Both the position numbers and the translations under genes were made by a program. This document shows positions 29,005 through 37,352 of a DNA stretch of 64,000 nt, one piece after another. The notes beneath the pieces were generated by a model that saw only the letters and a list, made by a program, of their open reading frames with translations, ran no database searches and was not told the DNA's origin. This DNA is from a virus, in IMG/VR virus record IMGVR_UViG_3300020182_002648, positions 62,001 to 126,000 of that record; one strand, given 5' to 3'. Positions within the stretch are counted from its first letter, which is position 1. The number at the start of each line of letters is the position of its first letter.

Positions 29005-29175
29005 TTATCGTTGGCGTATATCTAAGTATACGTCTATTTTCTCAAAGCGCAACTTATTTAAATATGCATCCGCTTTGTGATCGTCACTCCAGTCTGAACA
29101 TACAAGAACGCTAGCGATCAACGCTAACGTTCCTAGTACGGCATATAAAGTGATACCTTTGTTGTTTTTGTTCAT
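29005..29175 (-). CDS. Membrane protein, 56 aa
   Basis: ATG 6 nt after TATAAT. Residues 8-27 are hydrophobic (ITLYAVLGTLALIASVLVC), ending at a Cys. Polar tail (DWSDDHKADAYLNKLRFEK). Could be a single-span or lipid-modified protein. Unknown role. Confidence 0.55.
   Translation of the reverse strand: MNKNNKGITLYAVLGTLALIASVLVCSDWSDDHKADAYLNKLRFEKIDVYLDIRQR
29025..29052 (-). promoter_or_regulatory. Possible sigma70-like promoter
   Basis: TTGCGC, 16 nt, TATACT within the 3' end of the 56-aa gene, upstream of the lipoprotein gene. Confidence 0.5.
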
Positions 29176-29181
29176 TCTATA

Positions 29182-29210
29182 ATTATAGAGATATAATCAT
29201 AGACAGGCAA
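29182..29210 (-). promoter_or_regulatory. Sigma70-like promoter, leaderless
   Basis: TTGCCT, 17 nt, TATAAT, 6 nt, ATG of the 56-aa gene. Confidence 0.88.
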
Positions 29211-29217
29211 CTAATTA

Positions 29218-29448
29218 TCAATCATCCCATGGATCATCATCAATCTCTTGATTACAATCAAGTGAATCCTCTACTGAGAAACTCACTTCATTAGAATGTG
29301 CTCCTGAGTTGATGATATTAGTAAAAATCTCCAGCTCATCACTAGTGAGATACAACGCGCCTGTATTGTTTCCATCAATTTCTAATACTGCATGCACTGA
29401 ACCAGATTCAGCTCGCGAGGCGATCAGTAGCTTCAATGCTTGCATCAT
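29218..29448 (-). CDS. Hypothetical acidic protein, 76 aa
   Basis: Start ATG-ATG overlapping the upstream stop by one base. Alternating strands and helices, acidic tail (QEIDDDPWDD). No family recognised. Confidence 0.6.
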   Translation of the reverse strand: MMQALKLLIASRAESGSVHAVLEIDGNNTGALYLTSDELEIFTNIINSGAHSNEVSFSVEDSLDCNQEIDDDPWDD

Positions 29449-29759
29449 TATGCGGGTGCAGGAGCCGGGGCGTCCTCACTCGTAACTTGAGCCTGCTCAG
29501 CATCTGCTTGAGCTTTTTCAGCCTGTTGTACCGCTTCAACGAATGCAGTCTTGATCTCCTTGATCTTCTCTTCATCAGCGTCACTCACGATAGTGTCAGC
29601 ATCTCTCAGAGATACTTGCTGTACTAATGTTACAACCTGATTCAATGTGATATTGTTCAGAATGTTATTTGCTACGAAATTGACAAGTTCTTGCTTGTTC
29701 TCGATCTCGGGCTTTGCGTTAGATTTTGTGTCTTTACTCGTACTTTTTTTCTTGGCCAT
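29448..29759 (-). CDS. Hypothetical protein, 103 aa, Ala/Pro tail
   Basis: Lys-rich N-terminus (MAKKKSTSKDTKSNAK), helical core (FVANNILNNITLNQVVTLVQ...), then an Ala/Glu coil and an APAPAPA tail. Resembles conserved small proteins of marine T4-like phages, function unknown. Confidence 0.6.
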   Translation of the reverse strand: MAKKKSTSKDTKSNAKPEIENKQELVNFVANNILNNITLNQVVTLVQQVSLRDADTIVSDADEEKIKEIKTAFVEAVQQAEKAQADAEQAQVTSEDAPAPAPA

Positions 29760-29798
29760 ATAATTATATATTATGTTTAAGGGTTAAATCAACTGATT

Positions 29799-29993
29799 CT
29801 AGTCTTTTTCAACTAGATATGTTCCTAAATTCTCTGACAAAACTTCGCATGCAGCAATGATAGAAGCTTTGATCTCAGGATCTTCCTCACCTATGCTAGT
29901 CTCATATACATCTAGTATGAAATCGTGAGTGATTTCTTGCTTCACCTCTCCTGTATCCATGTCGTGTGTCTCTTTATTGTTTTTGTTACTCAT
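29799..29993 (-). CDS. Hypothetical acidic protein, 64 aa
   Basis: ATG overlaps the upstream stop by 4 nt. Acidic, helical C-terminal half. No family recognised. Confidence 0.6.
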   Translation of the reverse strand: MSNKNNKETHDMDTGEVKQEITHDFILDVYETSIGEEDPEIKASIIAACEVLSENLGTYLVEKD

Positions 29994-30517
29994 AGTTCTT
30001 CAGTTAGAGTCTCGATCTTTTGTTCGATCTTCTCTATCTTAATATCTAGTATAGATACTTTGCTAGCCAATTTCAACCTTTTTTGTTGAACATCGATAGC
30101 ATCCACATGAACATCAGTGATAGCTTCTATGTTATCAATTTTTGTTCCTAATTTATTCTTGTCAATTGCTTCTAGTTTAGCCAATTGCACTCTGAGAGAC
30201 TTCTCTTTGGTTAACTGAGTCAACATCTCTCTGTTGGTACGTGAGCGCTCTCTCTGCAGATCGTCTCGATCTTCCTCTAGCTTGCTGATCTCATGAATCT
30301 TTTTAGTATCATCCAGATCATCACTCAAATCATCCACCTTTCCTCTGTCCTTAGCGTTTACTTGTGCGTACAGTGCGTCAGTACTTGAGGAACTAGATCC
30401 TGTAGGTATCATACTCTTAGCACGGTCAAATGCATTGTTCATTGAGGATGTACATCCAATGTTCAGTGACATTGCTGCAGCTAGAAGGGAGTATATATAG
30501 ATCTTGGTCTTTCTCAT
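29990..30517 (-). CDS. Lipoprotein with long coiled coil, 175 aa
   Basis: Signal with lipobox LNIGC (Cys22), then Ser-rich linker (TGSSSSSTDAL) and a heptad-rich coil from about residue 60 to the end. Very like the 150-aa lipoprotein at 28535-28987 in plan; both may be envelope-anchored virion-assembly or lysis proteins. Promoter upstream with a 40-nt leader. Confidence 0.6.
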   Translation of the reverse strand: MRKTKIYIYSLLAAAMSLNIGCTSSMNNAFDRAKSMIPTGSSSSSTDALYAQVNAKDRGKVDDLSDDLDDTKKIHEISKLEEDRDDLQRERSRTNREMLTQLTKEKSLRVQLAKLEAIDKNKLGTKIDNIEAITDVHVDAIDVQQKRLKLASKVSILDIKIEKIEQKIETLTEEL

Positions 30518-30558
30518 GGTAGTAATAATATTGGTTTACGAATAATCTTGATTCGCTA

Positions 30559-30587
30559 ATTATACTATGATCTATACTTAACGGCAA
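30559..30587 (-). promoter_or_regulatory. Sigma70-like promoter
   Basis: TTGCCG, 17 nt, TATAAT with a longer leader to the 175-aa lipoprotein. Confidence 0.85.
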
Positions 30588-30591
30588 CTTC

Positions 30592-31149
30592 TTATCGATA
30601 CTTGCTCATGTCGATACCCTGAGCGAGGGCTTTTGCTCGTGCAAAACCAGTCAACTTGTCCGGATCTGGTGCTACTCTGTCTGGTTCATCCTGGTGTTCC
30701 TCTGGATCTCCTTCGACTTCAGCCTTTTTGACCAGGTCCCCTACTTTAGCCTTGGCTTGTTTCTCGATGTTGCGGTATCTTTCTGCACTCATTGGTGGTT
30801 TGCCTGTGGTGAATGCACCAATTGCTTCAAAATATCGTTTGATATCATCTAAATTGTACTCATCTCCTGCCATTCTGCTCTCTAGTTGTGCTAGTTCTCT
30901 AATTGACAGGTCGGCTAGTTCTTTTTTGCTCATTGGTCTTCCAGCTTCATCAGCATCGTCCCATTGAACCAGCACTCGTTCAGCAGCTTGTTCCATTGCT
31001 TGGAGTTTTCTGTTCTTGGTGTCTCTGAATTCAGATTGTTCACCCTCCGGAAGGATGTTAACTTGACGCTTGATACCGGTCATTTTCTCATACGGGCTGC
31101 TGAAGTATGCTTCTTTTAAGATCTTGTCTACTGATTCATCGAAATTCAT
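30592..31149 (-). CDS. Putative late internal/virion protein, 185 aa
   Basis: Late box AATAAATA 5 nt before ATG. N-terminus MNFDESVDKILKEAY: LKE-A matches the T4 prohead-protease site (L/I-x-E then A/G/S), so it may be delivered into the capsid and trimmed (inference). The body is acidic and helical with a DExx-rich tail. No family recognised. Confidence 0.6.
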   Translation of the reverse strand: MNFDESVDKILKEAYFSSPYEKMTGIKRQVNILPEGEQSEFRDTKNRKLQAMEQAAERVLVQWDDADEAGRPMSKKELADLSIRELAQLESRMAGDEYNLDDIKRYFEAIGAFTTGKPPMSAERYRNIEKQAKAKVGDLVKKAEVEGDPEEHQDEPDRVAPDPDKLTGFARAKALAQGIDMSKYR

Positions 31150-31154
31150 ATAGT

Positions 31155-31162
31155 TATTTATT
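31155..31162 (-). promoter_or_regulatory. T4-late-like promoter box
   Basis: AATAAATA, 5 nt, ATG of the 185-aa gene. Confidence 0.75.
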
Positions 31163-31163
31163 A

Positions 31164-31868
31164 TCAGAACGCTGTATGCCTAGGTTTTTCTTCAGTATAA
31201 TTACCGTACGGGTGAAGCAACCGGTTCATTTTGAACTTATCCCTGGGGTAGTAATTCCACTTATCGTCCAATATGAACCAATGATCACGTAATATTATGT
31301 TCAGAAAAGGTTCATCCTTTTTATAGTGCTCATGGTGACTGTATTGCCTTATCAACCTCATGTAATCATCAGTTGTGTTGATATCGAGCCACGTATTAAT
31401 ATCAAAAACCATCATACCAGCATTAAAAAACTTCCTGGACTCATCCCCATTAGCGTATAACTCTGTTAGATTGTAGTATTTCAATGATTCATGTACGGTT
31501 TTTAGTATATAATGAGGCACAGCTCCTATAGGTTGTTGGTTAAGATCATGTCTCCATAGATCATATATACATCCAGTAGCAAACACATCACTATCTAGAA
31601 AGATCGCCCGGGTGATTGATTCATCTAACTTGCGGAGTATCTCTGGGATATACACCCGCTGGTGCATCAATGGTAGTTTGCTGATTTCATCTGATGGTTT
31701 AACGTACGTTATGTTATCATGAGAGATCATATCATCACTGGTTATTATATAGTAGTTGATATCACTCTTATCTTTCCTGTAGAACATGTTGATATAGTTG
31801 ATTGATTTTAATGTGAGCTTATGGTATGTTGAACCGCTCACTAGATAGCAGATATTAACACTCATCAT
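31164..31868 (-). CDS. GT8-family glycosyltransferase, 234 aa
   Basis: AIFLDSDVFATGCIYDLW gives the DxD metal/nucleotide-sugar motif (Asp92-Ser-Asp94), and FFNAGMMVFDINTW is the classic GT8 (LgtC/glycogenin) block. Retaining transferase using UDP-sugars. The C-terminal EEKPRHTAF echoes the GT8 KPW-type end. Last gene of the 14-kb sugar operon; overlaps the GT32 gene by 4 nt. Confidence 0.85.
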   Translation of the reverse strand: MMSVNICYLVSGSTYHKLTLKSINYINMFYRKDKSDINYYIITSDDMISHDNITYVKPSDEISKLPLMHQRVYIPEILRKLDESITRAIFLDSDVFATGCIYDLWRHDLNQQPIGAVPHYILKTVHESLKYYNLTELYANGDESRKFFNAGMMVFDINTWLDINTTDDYMRLIRQYSHHEHYKKDEPFLNIILRDHWFILDDKWNYYPRDKFKMNRLLHPYGNYTEEKPRHTAF

Positions 31869-32572
31869 ATCTTCAACTTAAATCTATAAGTATCGTCTTC
31901 AATCCATGAGCCTATATTCCAATGCATGCCAGCACCAGTGAGGGGTATGTTCATGTTTGATTCTTGTATTTTATATCTCTCTGTTTTTGAGAGAGACTCA
32001 AAACTTTGATAGTCATGAGTAGTAGTGTTACAAATTGAACTGAACTTGTTATGACATACAGTCATATACCCACCGGCGGTGGTCATCATCACTTGATGAT
32101 GTTTATCTGCCTCAGAGTCTCTACTATCAAGAGCGAATTGCAATCCTCTTATACAATAATTCATGAACTTGCTTCCTGGTACTGAGTAGAATATACTGTT
32201 AGTCAATAATGGTTTATCATGAGGCCATCCTCCTAGACCATGCCCCGGGTGCTCTTCAAACAACACAACCTCGTCAGTAAGTAGGTGGCTAACATCTTTA
32301 AAACATTCGATGTCTAAGTCACAATACAATCCACCATACTCATATAATATTAAGTATCTGCTCATGTCACTCCTAGATATATTACACTCATAACGCAAGT
32401 ACAACCCCATCAACTCCGGAAACTTCTCTTCTATCAATTTCTCTATAGATTCATCAGTCCAGAACACGTGGTTCCAATCACGGTGGTGCTCAATCCATGT
32501 TGCTCTCCAATCAGCAAGCTTTGGTGGTATGTTATCATCTGACCACATCTGATGAATTGTCTTACAGGTCAT
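31865..32572 (-). CDS. GT32-family glycosyltransferase, 235 aa
   Basis: ATG at 32572 inside the upstream stop region. KTIHQMW, SRSDMSRYLILYEYGGLYCDLDIECF (DxD at 85-87) and GAGMHWNIGSW match GT32 (OCH1/capsular type) transferases. Cytoplasmic, no membrane span. Likely adds a hexose to a growing glycan. Confidence 0.85.
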   Translation of the reverse strand: MTCKTIHQMWSDDNIPPKLADWRATWIEHHRDWNHVFWTDESIEKLIEEKFPELMGLYLRYECNISRSDMSRYLILYEYGGLYCDLDIECFKDVSHLLTDEVVLFEEHPGHGLGGWPHDKPLLTNSIFYSVPGSKFMNYCIRGLQFALDSRDSEADKHHQVMMTTAGGYMTVCHNKFSSICNTTTHDYQSFESLSKTERYKIQESNMNIPLTGAGMHWNIGSWIEDDTYRFKLKI

Positions 32573-33083
32573 AAATATCCACCCGGTCCTTTCCATAGAA
32601 TTTATTGAAACCATGCTTCTCTAAAATACATTGATACACTGGATTGTCATCATTATACGGAAAGCAGAAACTGGTCGGTATCAGGTTGTGATCTCTAAAA
32701 CGTCTCATCATTAATTTTGTATCATTTACAGTATTAAACCCGGCATGCTTGATATGCATGTGACTGTGACCACCTATATAACACCTCGGAGTACTGGCTA
32801 TCTCTTGTATTTGTCTCCAGTTCATGTAGTGTGATAGGTCACCGGTTTCGAACAGCTTGTCATGTGCTTTGTGGCATTGTATAAATTCATCTGATTGTGA
32901 TTGATCATCCGGAGCTACTATACCTGTACTGATGAAGAATATTTTATCGGTATCAATGCTATTAATCTTATCAAGATGTAAGTACTGTGTATATAGCCCA
33001 TCATCGAACGTCAATATATACTCATCTAGAGGAAGATCAAACATCCACTCCGCGACTTCATGTATCATCAATACAGGTTTCAT
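32562..33083 (-). CDS. NodB-type polysaccharide deacetylase domain, 173 aa
   Basis: ILTFDDGL (metal-binding Asp27/Asp28) and GGHSHMH (His106-Ser-x-x-His110) match CE4 motifs 1 and 2; CFPYNDDN resembles motif 3. Short but all core motifs present. No signal peptide, so it probably acts on a cytoplasmic sugar intermediate. Overlaps both neighbours. Confidence 0.85.
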   Translation of the reverse strand: MKPVLMIHEVAEWMFDLPLDEYILTFDDGLYTQYLHLDKINSIDTDKIFFISTGIVAPDDQSQSDEFIQCHKAHDKLFETGDLSHYMNWRQIQEIASTPRCYIGGHSHMHIKHAGFNTVNDTKLMMRRFRDHNLIPTSFCFPYNDDNPVYQCILEKHGFNKFYGKDRVDIYDL

Positions 33084-33727
33084 CTCTTGAACACTAACTT
33101 AAATCCCTCAGCGAGTTCGTACCCACACAAGCTTCCATGATACTGATCTCGAGCGGTTATCATCCGCAAGCTTACTGGATCAGGTGAGGGTCTGAGTTCC
33201 GTTGTATATCTGCTTATCATCTTCATCTTGATGTTAGCATGCTGAGTTATATCCTCATATACATTGAGCTGTTTAGGCTCATGTCCCCATTCAGTGCTGC
33301 CAGGTATCGTGAACTCATATAATTCATTGACAGGACTAGACTCTCTCATCCGACAAGCGACTCGCGTTGCACTAGATATTATCTGATGATCCTTATGCAC
33401 GTCACCATTGTAGTGTGTGTACACAACCGTCGGTTTAATTGACTGTATGTATTGATACATGATATTACACAACTCTGTTTGAGGTGTTTGATCTAGCCTG
33501 GTGTCTGAATATCCATGAAATGATGTATCTATGATACCAACATCCTTGCAGTTAGCAAGGCATGCCTTCTTCCGAGGAGATCCAACCTTCTCATGACCCG
33601 GTCTATCCCCCTTGCAGAACACCATCAAGTGTACATCATTTTGCTCACATAACTTTGCAGTAGTACCGCCCATGCCTAACTCAAAATCATCTAAATGTGC
33701 TGTCAGTAACAGTATTTTCTTTTTCAT
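33080..33727 (-). CDS. LmbE/PIG-L-type sugar deacetylase, 215 aa
   Basis: ILLLTAHLDDFELGMGGT gives the zinc triad region (His11, Asp13, Asp14), and YTHYNGDVHKDHQ the second motif. Family members remove N-acetyl from GlcNAc-linked substrates (MshB, LmbE, PIG-L). Together with the NodB-type gene it suggests deacetylated amino-sugars are made here. Confidence 0.9.
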   Translation of the reverse strand: MKKKILLLTAHLDDFELGMGGTTAKLCEQNDVHLMVFCKGDRPGHEKVGSPRKKACLANCKDVGIIDTSFHGYSDTRLDQTPQTELCNIMYQYIQSIKPTVVYTHYNGDVHKDHQIISSATRVACRMRESSPVNELYEFTIPGSTEWGHEPKQLNVYEDITQHANIKMKMISRYTTELRPSPDPVSLRMITARDQYHGSLCGYELAEGFKLVFKR

Positions 33728-34644
33728 ATCATGCTCTTGATTATTGAGCGAACATCATGGATTGGTGTGAAGTATTGATTGATCTTATCAGTGTTCGGTT
33801 TGCGTTTGTATATTTCACCGAACTGATCACTGAAGTCATCTGCATGCGGTCTGTATATAATTTTACTCTTGCTGCCTATGACATCTATCACAGTTTCTGC
33901 TAGTTGTGATATGGTTAGTACATTACTTGTGTTACCAATATTGTATATTTCCCCTGCATGCTGATCCATTGACACAATGTCAAGCATACTAACAGCATCT
34001 CTGATGTCACAGAAAGTCCGGTATTGTGTACCATCACCATAAACAATTATATCTTCATCTTGTTTGGCTAGCTCCACGAACGTTGGTAACACCATACCGT
34101 ATTTACTCAGCTGCCCCTCGCCTGTGACGTTGAAGAACCTTGCGATAGTGTGAGGGAATGAGTATGTTTTGAGTAGAAATTCTGACATGAGTTTAGCACA
34201 AGCATATCCCCAACGTAGGGTGTCAGGTGAGCCAATCTTCAGCGTGTCTGTCTCTCTAGCCTCTTCTGTATTACCATAAACCTCACTTGTGCTAGCAAAT
34301 ACGACACGATTGTTATACTTCTCGAATAGCGGAAACATGTTGTTGTTTATGTTGAATGAATTGCGTAATGTACCTTGAGGGTCTCTGTCTACATACTTGA
34401 CACCAACTGAACCAGCCATGTGATAAACCAGATCAGCATCAGCGAGCTCTTTCTCGATCGTCAAGATGTCGTGCTGTGTACTTAGATCAACTGATAAGAC
34501 AGTCCGGTTGGGGCCTTTGATAAACACTTGACCGGTACTAAAATTATCGATAATAGTTACATGATCTTGTTGCTCTACATAAAACTCAGCCAGATGAGAG
34601 CCTATGAAACCTCCACCACCGGTGATTATTATTTTTTTATCCAT
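33724..34644 (-). CDS. NAD-dependent sugar epimerase/dehydratase (SDR), 306 aa
   Basis: GGGGFIGSH nucleotide-binding loop at 9-17, FASTSEVYG, and Tyr147-x-x-x-Lys151 active site, as in extended SDRs of the UDP-glucose 4-epimerase/UXS group. Works on nucleotide sugars. Substrate not visible. Confidence 0.9.
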   Translation of the reverse strand: MDKKIIITGGGGFIGSHLAEFYVEQQDHVTIIDNFSTGQVFIKGPNRTVLSVDLSTQHDILTIEKELADADLVYHMAGSVGVKYVDRDPQGTLRNSFNINNNMFPLFEKYNNRVVFASTSEVYGNTEEARETDTLKIGSPDTLRWGYACAKLMSEFLLKTYSFPHTIARFFNVTGEGQLSKYGMVLPTFVELAKQDEDIIVYGDGTQYRTFCDIRDAVSMLDIVSMDQHAGEIYNIGNTSNVLTISQLAETVIDVIGSKSKIIYRPHADDFSDQFGEIYKRKPNTDKINQYFTPIHDVRSIIKSMI

Positions 34645-35228
34645 TGTTTTATTTCTTGTATACTTTTCTTGTTGGTTACATCATACTCATGTGTAATGTT
34701 CGTGCTTGCTAATATCGGTTTAGTTTGATCGACAAACTCCTTCAATGTTATATATTCAATAACATTGTTCATGTCATCTGCCGGGATGATATTCTCTCGT
34801 ATTTGTCTCATTAGGCCTTTCTTTCTGCATTTACTATACACACGTGGTATACGCAGTATGATATAATTATTATATACACTCTTGATATAGTTTTCCATCA
34901 AAAGTTTACAGTGACAATATATGTTATCAGGTTGTAATGCTCCAGCAGTACTAGCAAAGATAAATTTAGCATCATGCTTTTTTGTTAGCTCTATCATATT
35001 AATAGTACCGTTTACAATAACATCAACGACACGTGCAGCGTCCTTGAAATCATACACGTCTGACGGACCCGCGAAATGGTACATATTGTCAAAATTGCTT
35101 ACATTGTCACTAATGTTTAGTATGTCACCATAGTCCACGTTACTACCAATTACATGCTGCTTCAGAGCACCAGCGAGATACCCTCTCTGACCACCAGTGA
35201 ATAGGTTAACTGGTGGAATCCCACTCAC
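34629..35228 (-). CDS. Short epimerase-like SDR, 199 aa, probably degenerate or specialised
   Basis: GTG start. GGQRGYLA loop, YHFAG, FASTAGAL and YCHCK (Tyr-x-x-x-Lys) follow the extended SDR order, but the protein is about 100 residues short and lacks a clear substrate domain. Overlaps both neighbours. May be a reductase/epimerase or an inactive partner. Confidence 0.65.
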   Translation of the reverse strand: MSGIPPVNLFTGGQRGYLAGALKQHVIGSNVDYGDILNISDNVSNFDNMYHFAGPSDVYDFKDAARVVDVIVNGTINMIELTKKHDAKFIFASTAGALQPDNIYCHCKLLMENYIKSVYNNYIILRIPRVYSKCRKKGLMRQIRENIIPADDMNNVIEYITLKEFVDQTKPILASTNITHEYDVTNKKSIQEIKQWIKK

Positions 35229-35694
35229 AGTTGTCCCATCCTAACCTTATGAAATTGGTGTGATTGTTTCTTAGACAGGATGTCAGAGTCTTAACAAATC
35301 CAGATCGATTTACCGGTTCATGACATTCAACACCCAATGCTTCCATTAATTTATAATCATCATCTGGTATATGACCGATACCACATCTATCATAACAGCC
35401 ATTATGACCAGCGTTGATCAGAGTGACATTATTACCATAATTCACTACGCTAAACTTTAACTGTTCATACGCTCGTTGATACACGAACCCAGCCACACCA
35501 TACACTATGACTCTCTTACCAGATCTCGCCAATCCTCCTGCAACGTTCATCATATTTGTCTCTTGAATACCAAAATTTAAACATCTCTCCGGGAACTTTT
35601 TCTGAAACTTCTTAAATCCCCACATGTCAGCATGCATGAAGATAGTGTCCTGGTTGTTATATTTACTTAAAAATGTATCAAGTGTCGCTCTCAT
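35206..35694 (-). CDS. Transketolase C-terminal half (pyrimidine-binding domain), 162 aa
   Basis: RCLNFGIQETNMMNVAGGLARSGKRVIVYGVAGFVYQRAYEQLK matches the TK/DXS Pyr domain; the Glu in GIQET is the residue that activates ThDP. NAGHNGCYDRCG is the usual G-rich turn. It must pair with the separate N-terminal half (36558-37352). The two halves are split by the 296-aa U32-like gene. Confidence 0.88.
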   Translation of the reverse strand: MRATLDTFLSKYNNQDTIFMHADMWGFKKFQKKFPERCLNFGIQETNMMNVAGGLARSGKRVIVYGVAGFVYQRAYEQLKFSVVNYGNNVTLINAGHNGCYDRCGIGHIPDDDYKLMEALGVECHEPVNRSGFVKTLTSCLRNNHTNFIRLGWDNCEWDSTS

Positions 35695-36568
35695 TATAAT
35701 TTTTCAGATATAGATTGAGTTCATGATTGTAGTCCTCAAATGTCATCTCTCTACCGGTTATTTTAAAATTAGATATACCTCTAGTCATTAATTGTTTGAT
35801 CTGATTGGCCTTGAGGTCCATTCCATAACTATCTCCATACTTATTGATAGTAGGCCCGTGACCCTCATCCGGTTCGAAGCCAGAAGATTTGAGGTAATCA
35901 GATCTCTCAGATAACCAACATTCCTCTATTCTATACATCTCTTTCTCTCCCGCTTCTTCCCATGGCTTCTTATATGTTCTATTTTGTTTGGCTATCTCTT
36001 CAAAATGCTCACCATAGTAAGGACAGTTATAAAGACATGTGTCGTTCAACATTATCTCGTATTTGGATTGTGTTAATTTATCGAACTGGCTATCGAACAC
36101 ATGCTCACATCTAGGTACTATATAATCGTATATTTCCTCTAGTCGAGTGTATAGTGAGATATCCTCCTCACTCATCGGGACTGTTATCTTCCCAAACCCA
36201 GTGATGGACCGTGTATGCTTATACAATGGATATTTGTCCTTAACATAACTTACCAGATCTTCATTGACTGATATAATCACGTTACCCGCCCGGTGAAACT
36301 TCTCTAATAACTCATTACCAATCTGGTCAGTCAGATCAACAACAGGGTTTGTGAACGTCAACGCTATAGTGATTTCATTCCGATAATAGAAGTCAATTGT
36401 GTCATCATCATGAAACACATCGCGATTTATTCTACCACCATTCCATGGACAGTTATTAATACCATCATATACGGTAATATCTATATCCTTGAGCGTCGAC
36501 TTGTTACGAAATATATACATCTTCAACTCAGTACTCTTACTGAACGCACCAGCTACATTAAACCTCAC
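35678..36568 (-). CDS. U32-peptidase-like / Fe-S TIM-barrel-like protein, 296 aa
   Basis: KYEIMLNDTCLYNCPYYGEHFEEIAKQNR (about 167-195) with NxxCxxxCPxxxxH is reminiscent of the Cys/His cluster of U32-family proteins (YhbU/UbiU-like), several of which bind 4Fe-4S and act in oxygen-independent hydroxylation. Remaining domains fit a barrel only loosely. It lies between transketolase halves and overlaps both, so it probably acts on the same pathway. Assignment is by motif only. Confidence 0.4.
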   Translation of the reverse strand: MRFNVAGAFSKSTELKMYIFRNKSTLKDIDITVYDGINNCPWNGGRINRDVFHDDDTIDFYYRNEITIALTFTNPVVDLTDQIGNELLEKFHRAGNVIISVNEDLVSYVKDKYPLYKHTRSITGFGKITVPMSEEDISLYTRLEEIYDYIVPRCEHVFDSQFDKLTQSKYEIMLNDTCLYNCPYYGEHFEEIAKQNRTYKKPWEEAGEKEMYRIEECWLSERSDYLKSSGFEPDEGHGPTINKYGDSYGMDLKANQIKQLMTRGISNFKITGREMTFEDYNHELNLYLKNYNESDT

Positions 36569-37352
36569 AATACATCTCCTCCATCGGTTTATAATGCCAC
36601 TTGACTGGGTCCTTCTCCATATAAGGCACTCCGTGACCTTTTGTGGTCTTAAAAAAGAATATACGTGGACGGGGTTGATTACGTGAGAGTGGTGAATTGA
36701 CTGAATGATTCCAGTTATCTTTAATTTTATCTACGTCATGTCCCTCAACGTCATATGTAAGCCAGTCGTAACCTCTACACATGTCAATAATCGGATCGAC
36801 AGTAAGTACGTTATCAGTGAATCCGGTCACTTGCATATTATTATAATCTACAGTTACTAATACATTATAGATCCTATGGTGACCTATATATTGTAATGCT
36901 TCTAATGTACTACCCATTTGTAGAGTTGCATCAGTTATATTGACCCATACTAGTTGTTGAGGATTCGCGAGAGCTATACCGGTTGCTACTCCTAAAGCAT
37001 TTCCCATGGTCTCCTCACCGTAATCTACAAACTTGATCTCATCATGCTTCACACCAACAGACAGGTCTTCAATTTCCGTTAGATAGCCGAGATCTTTCCA
37101 TAGAATATAGTAGGCTTGAGACCCAAATGGTTTACCTAAGACAATCCTATCACGGTATGGCTTGATATATTCATTTGTAAACAACACATCGATATATGTC
37201 AGCATTGAGAGAGCAGACGGTACGTGTGTTAGCTGGTGATCAAATGAATATTGAAGAATTCTATTACTGATAGAGCGCACTAATGTATTATAGTATATTT
37301 CTAATGTAAATGCAACTACGGTCTTACTTTTTCTTGGGTATATAAAACTCAC
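36558..37352 (-). CDS. Transketolase N-terminal half (ThDP-binding domain), 264 aa
   Basis: GEETMGNALGVATGIALAN, VNITDATLQMGSTLEA (aligned with GDGxxQEG), VDYNNMQVTG (Asn of the ThDP motif) and KTTKGHGVPYME are transketolase landmarks. GTG start overlaps the radical-SAM gene; the exact start is uncertain. Likely transfers a ketol unit to an aldose to build an unusual sugar backbone (inference). Confidence 0.88.
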   Translation of the reverse strand: MSFIYPRKSKTVVAFTLEIYYNTLVRSISNRILQYSFDHQLTHVPSALSMLTYIDVLFTNEYIKPYRDRIVLGKPFGSQAYYILWKDLGYLTEIEDLSVGVKHDEIKFVDYGEETMGNALGVATGIALANPQQLVWVNITDATLQMGSTLEALQYIGHHRIYNVLVTVDYNNMQVTGFTDNVLTVDPIIDMCRGYDWLTYDVEGHDVDKIKDNWNHSVNSPLSRNQPRPRIFFFKTTKGHGVPYMEKDPVKWHYKPMEEMYCEV

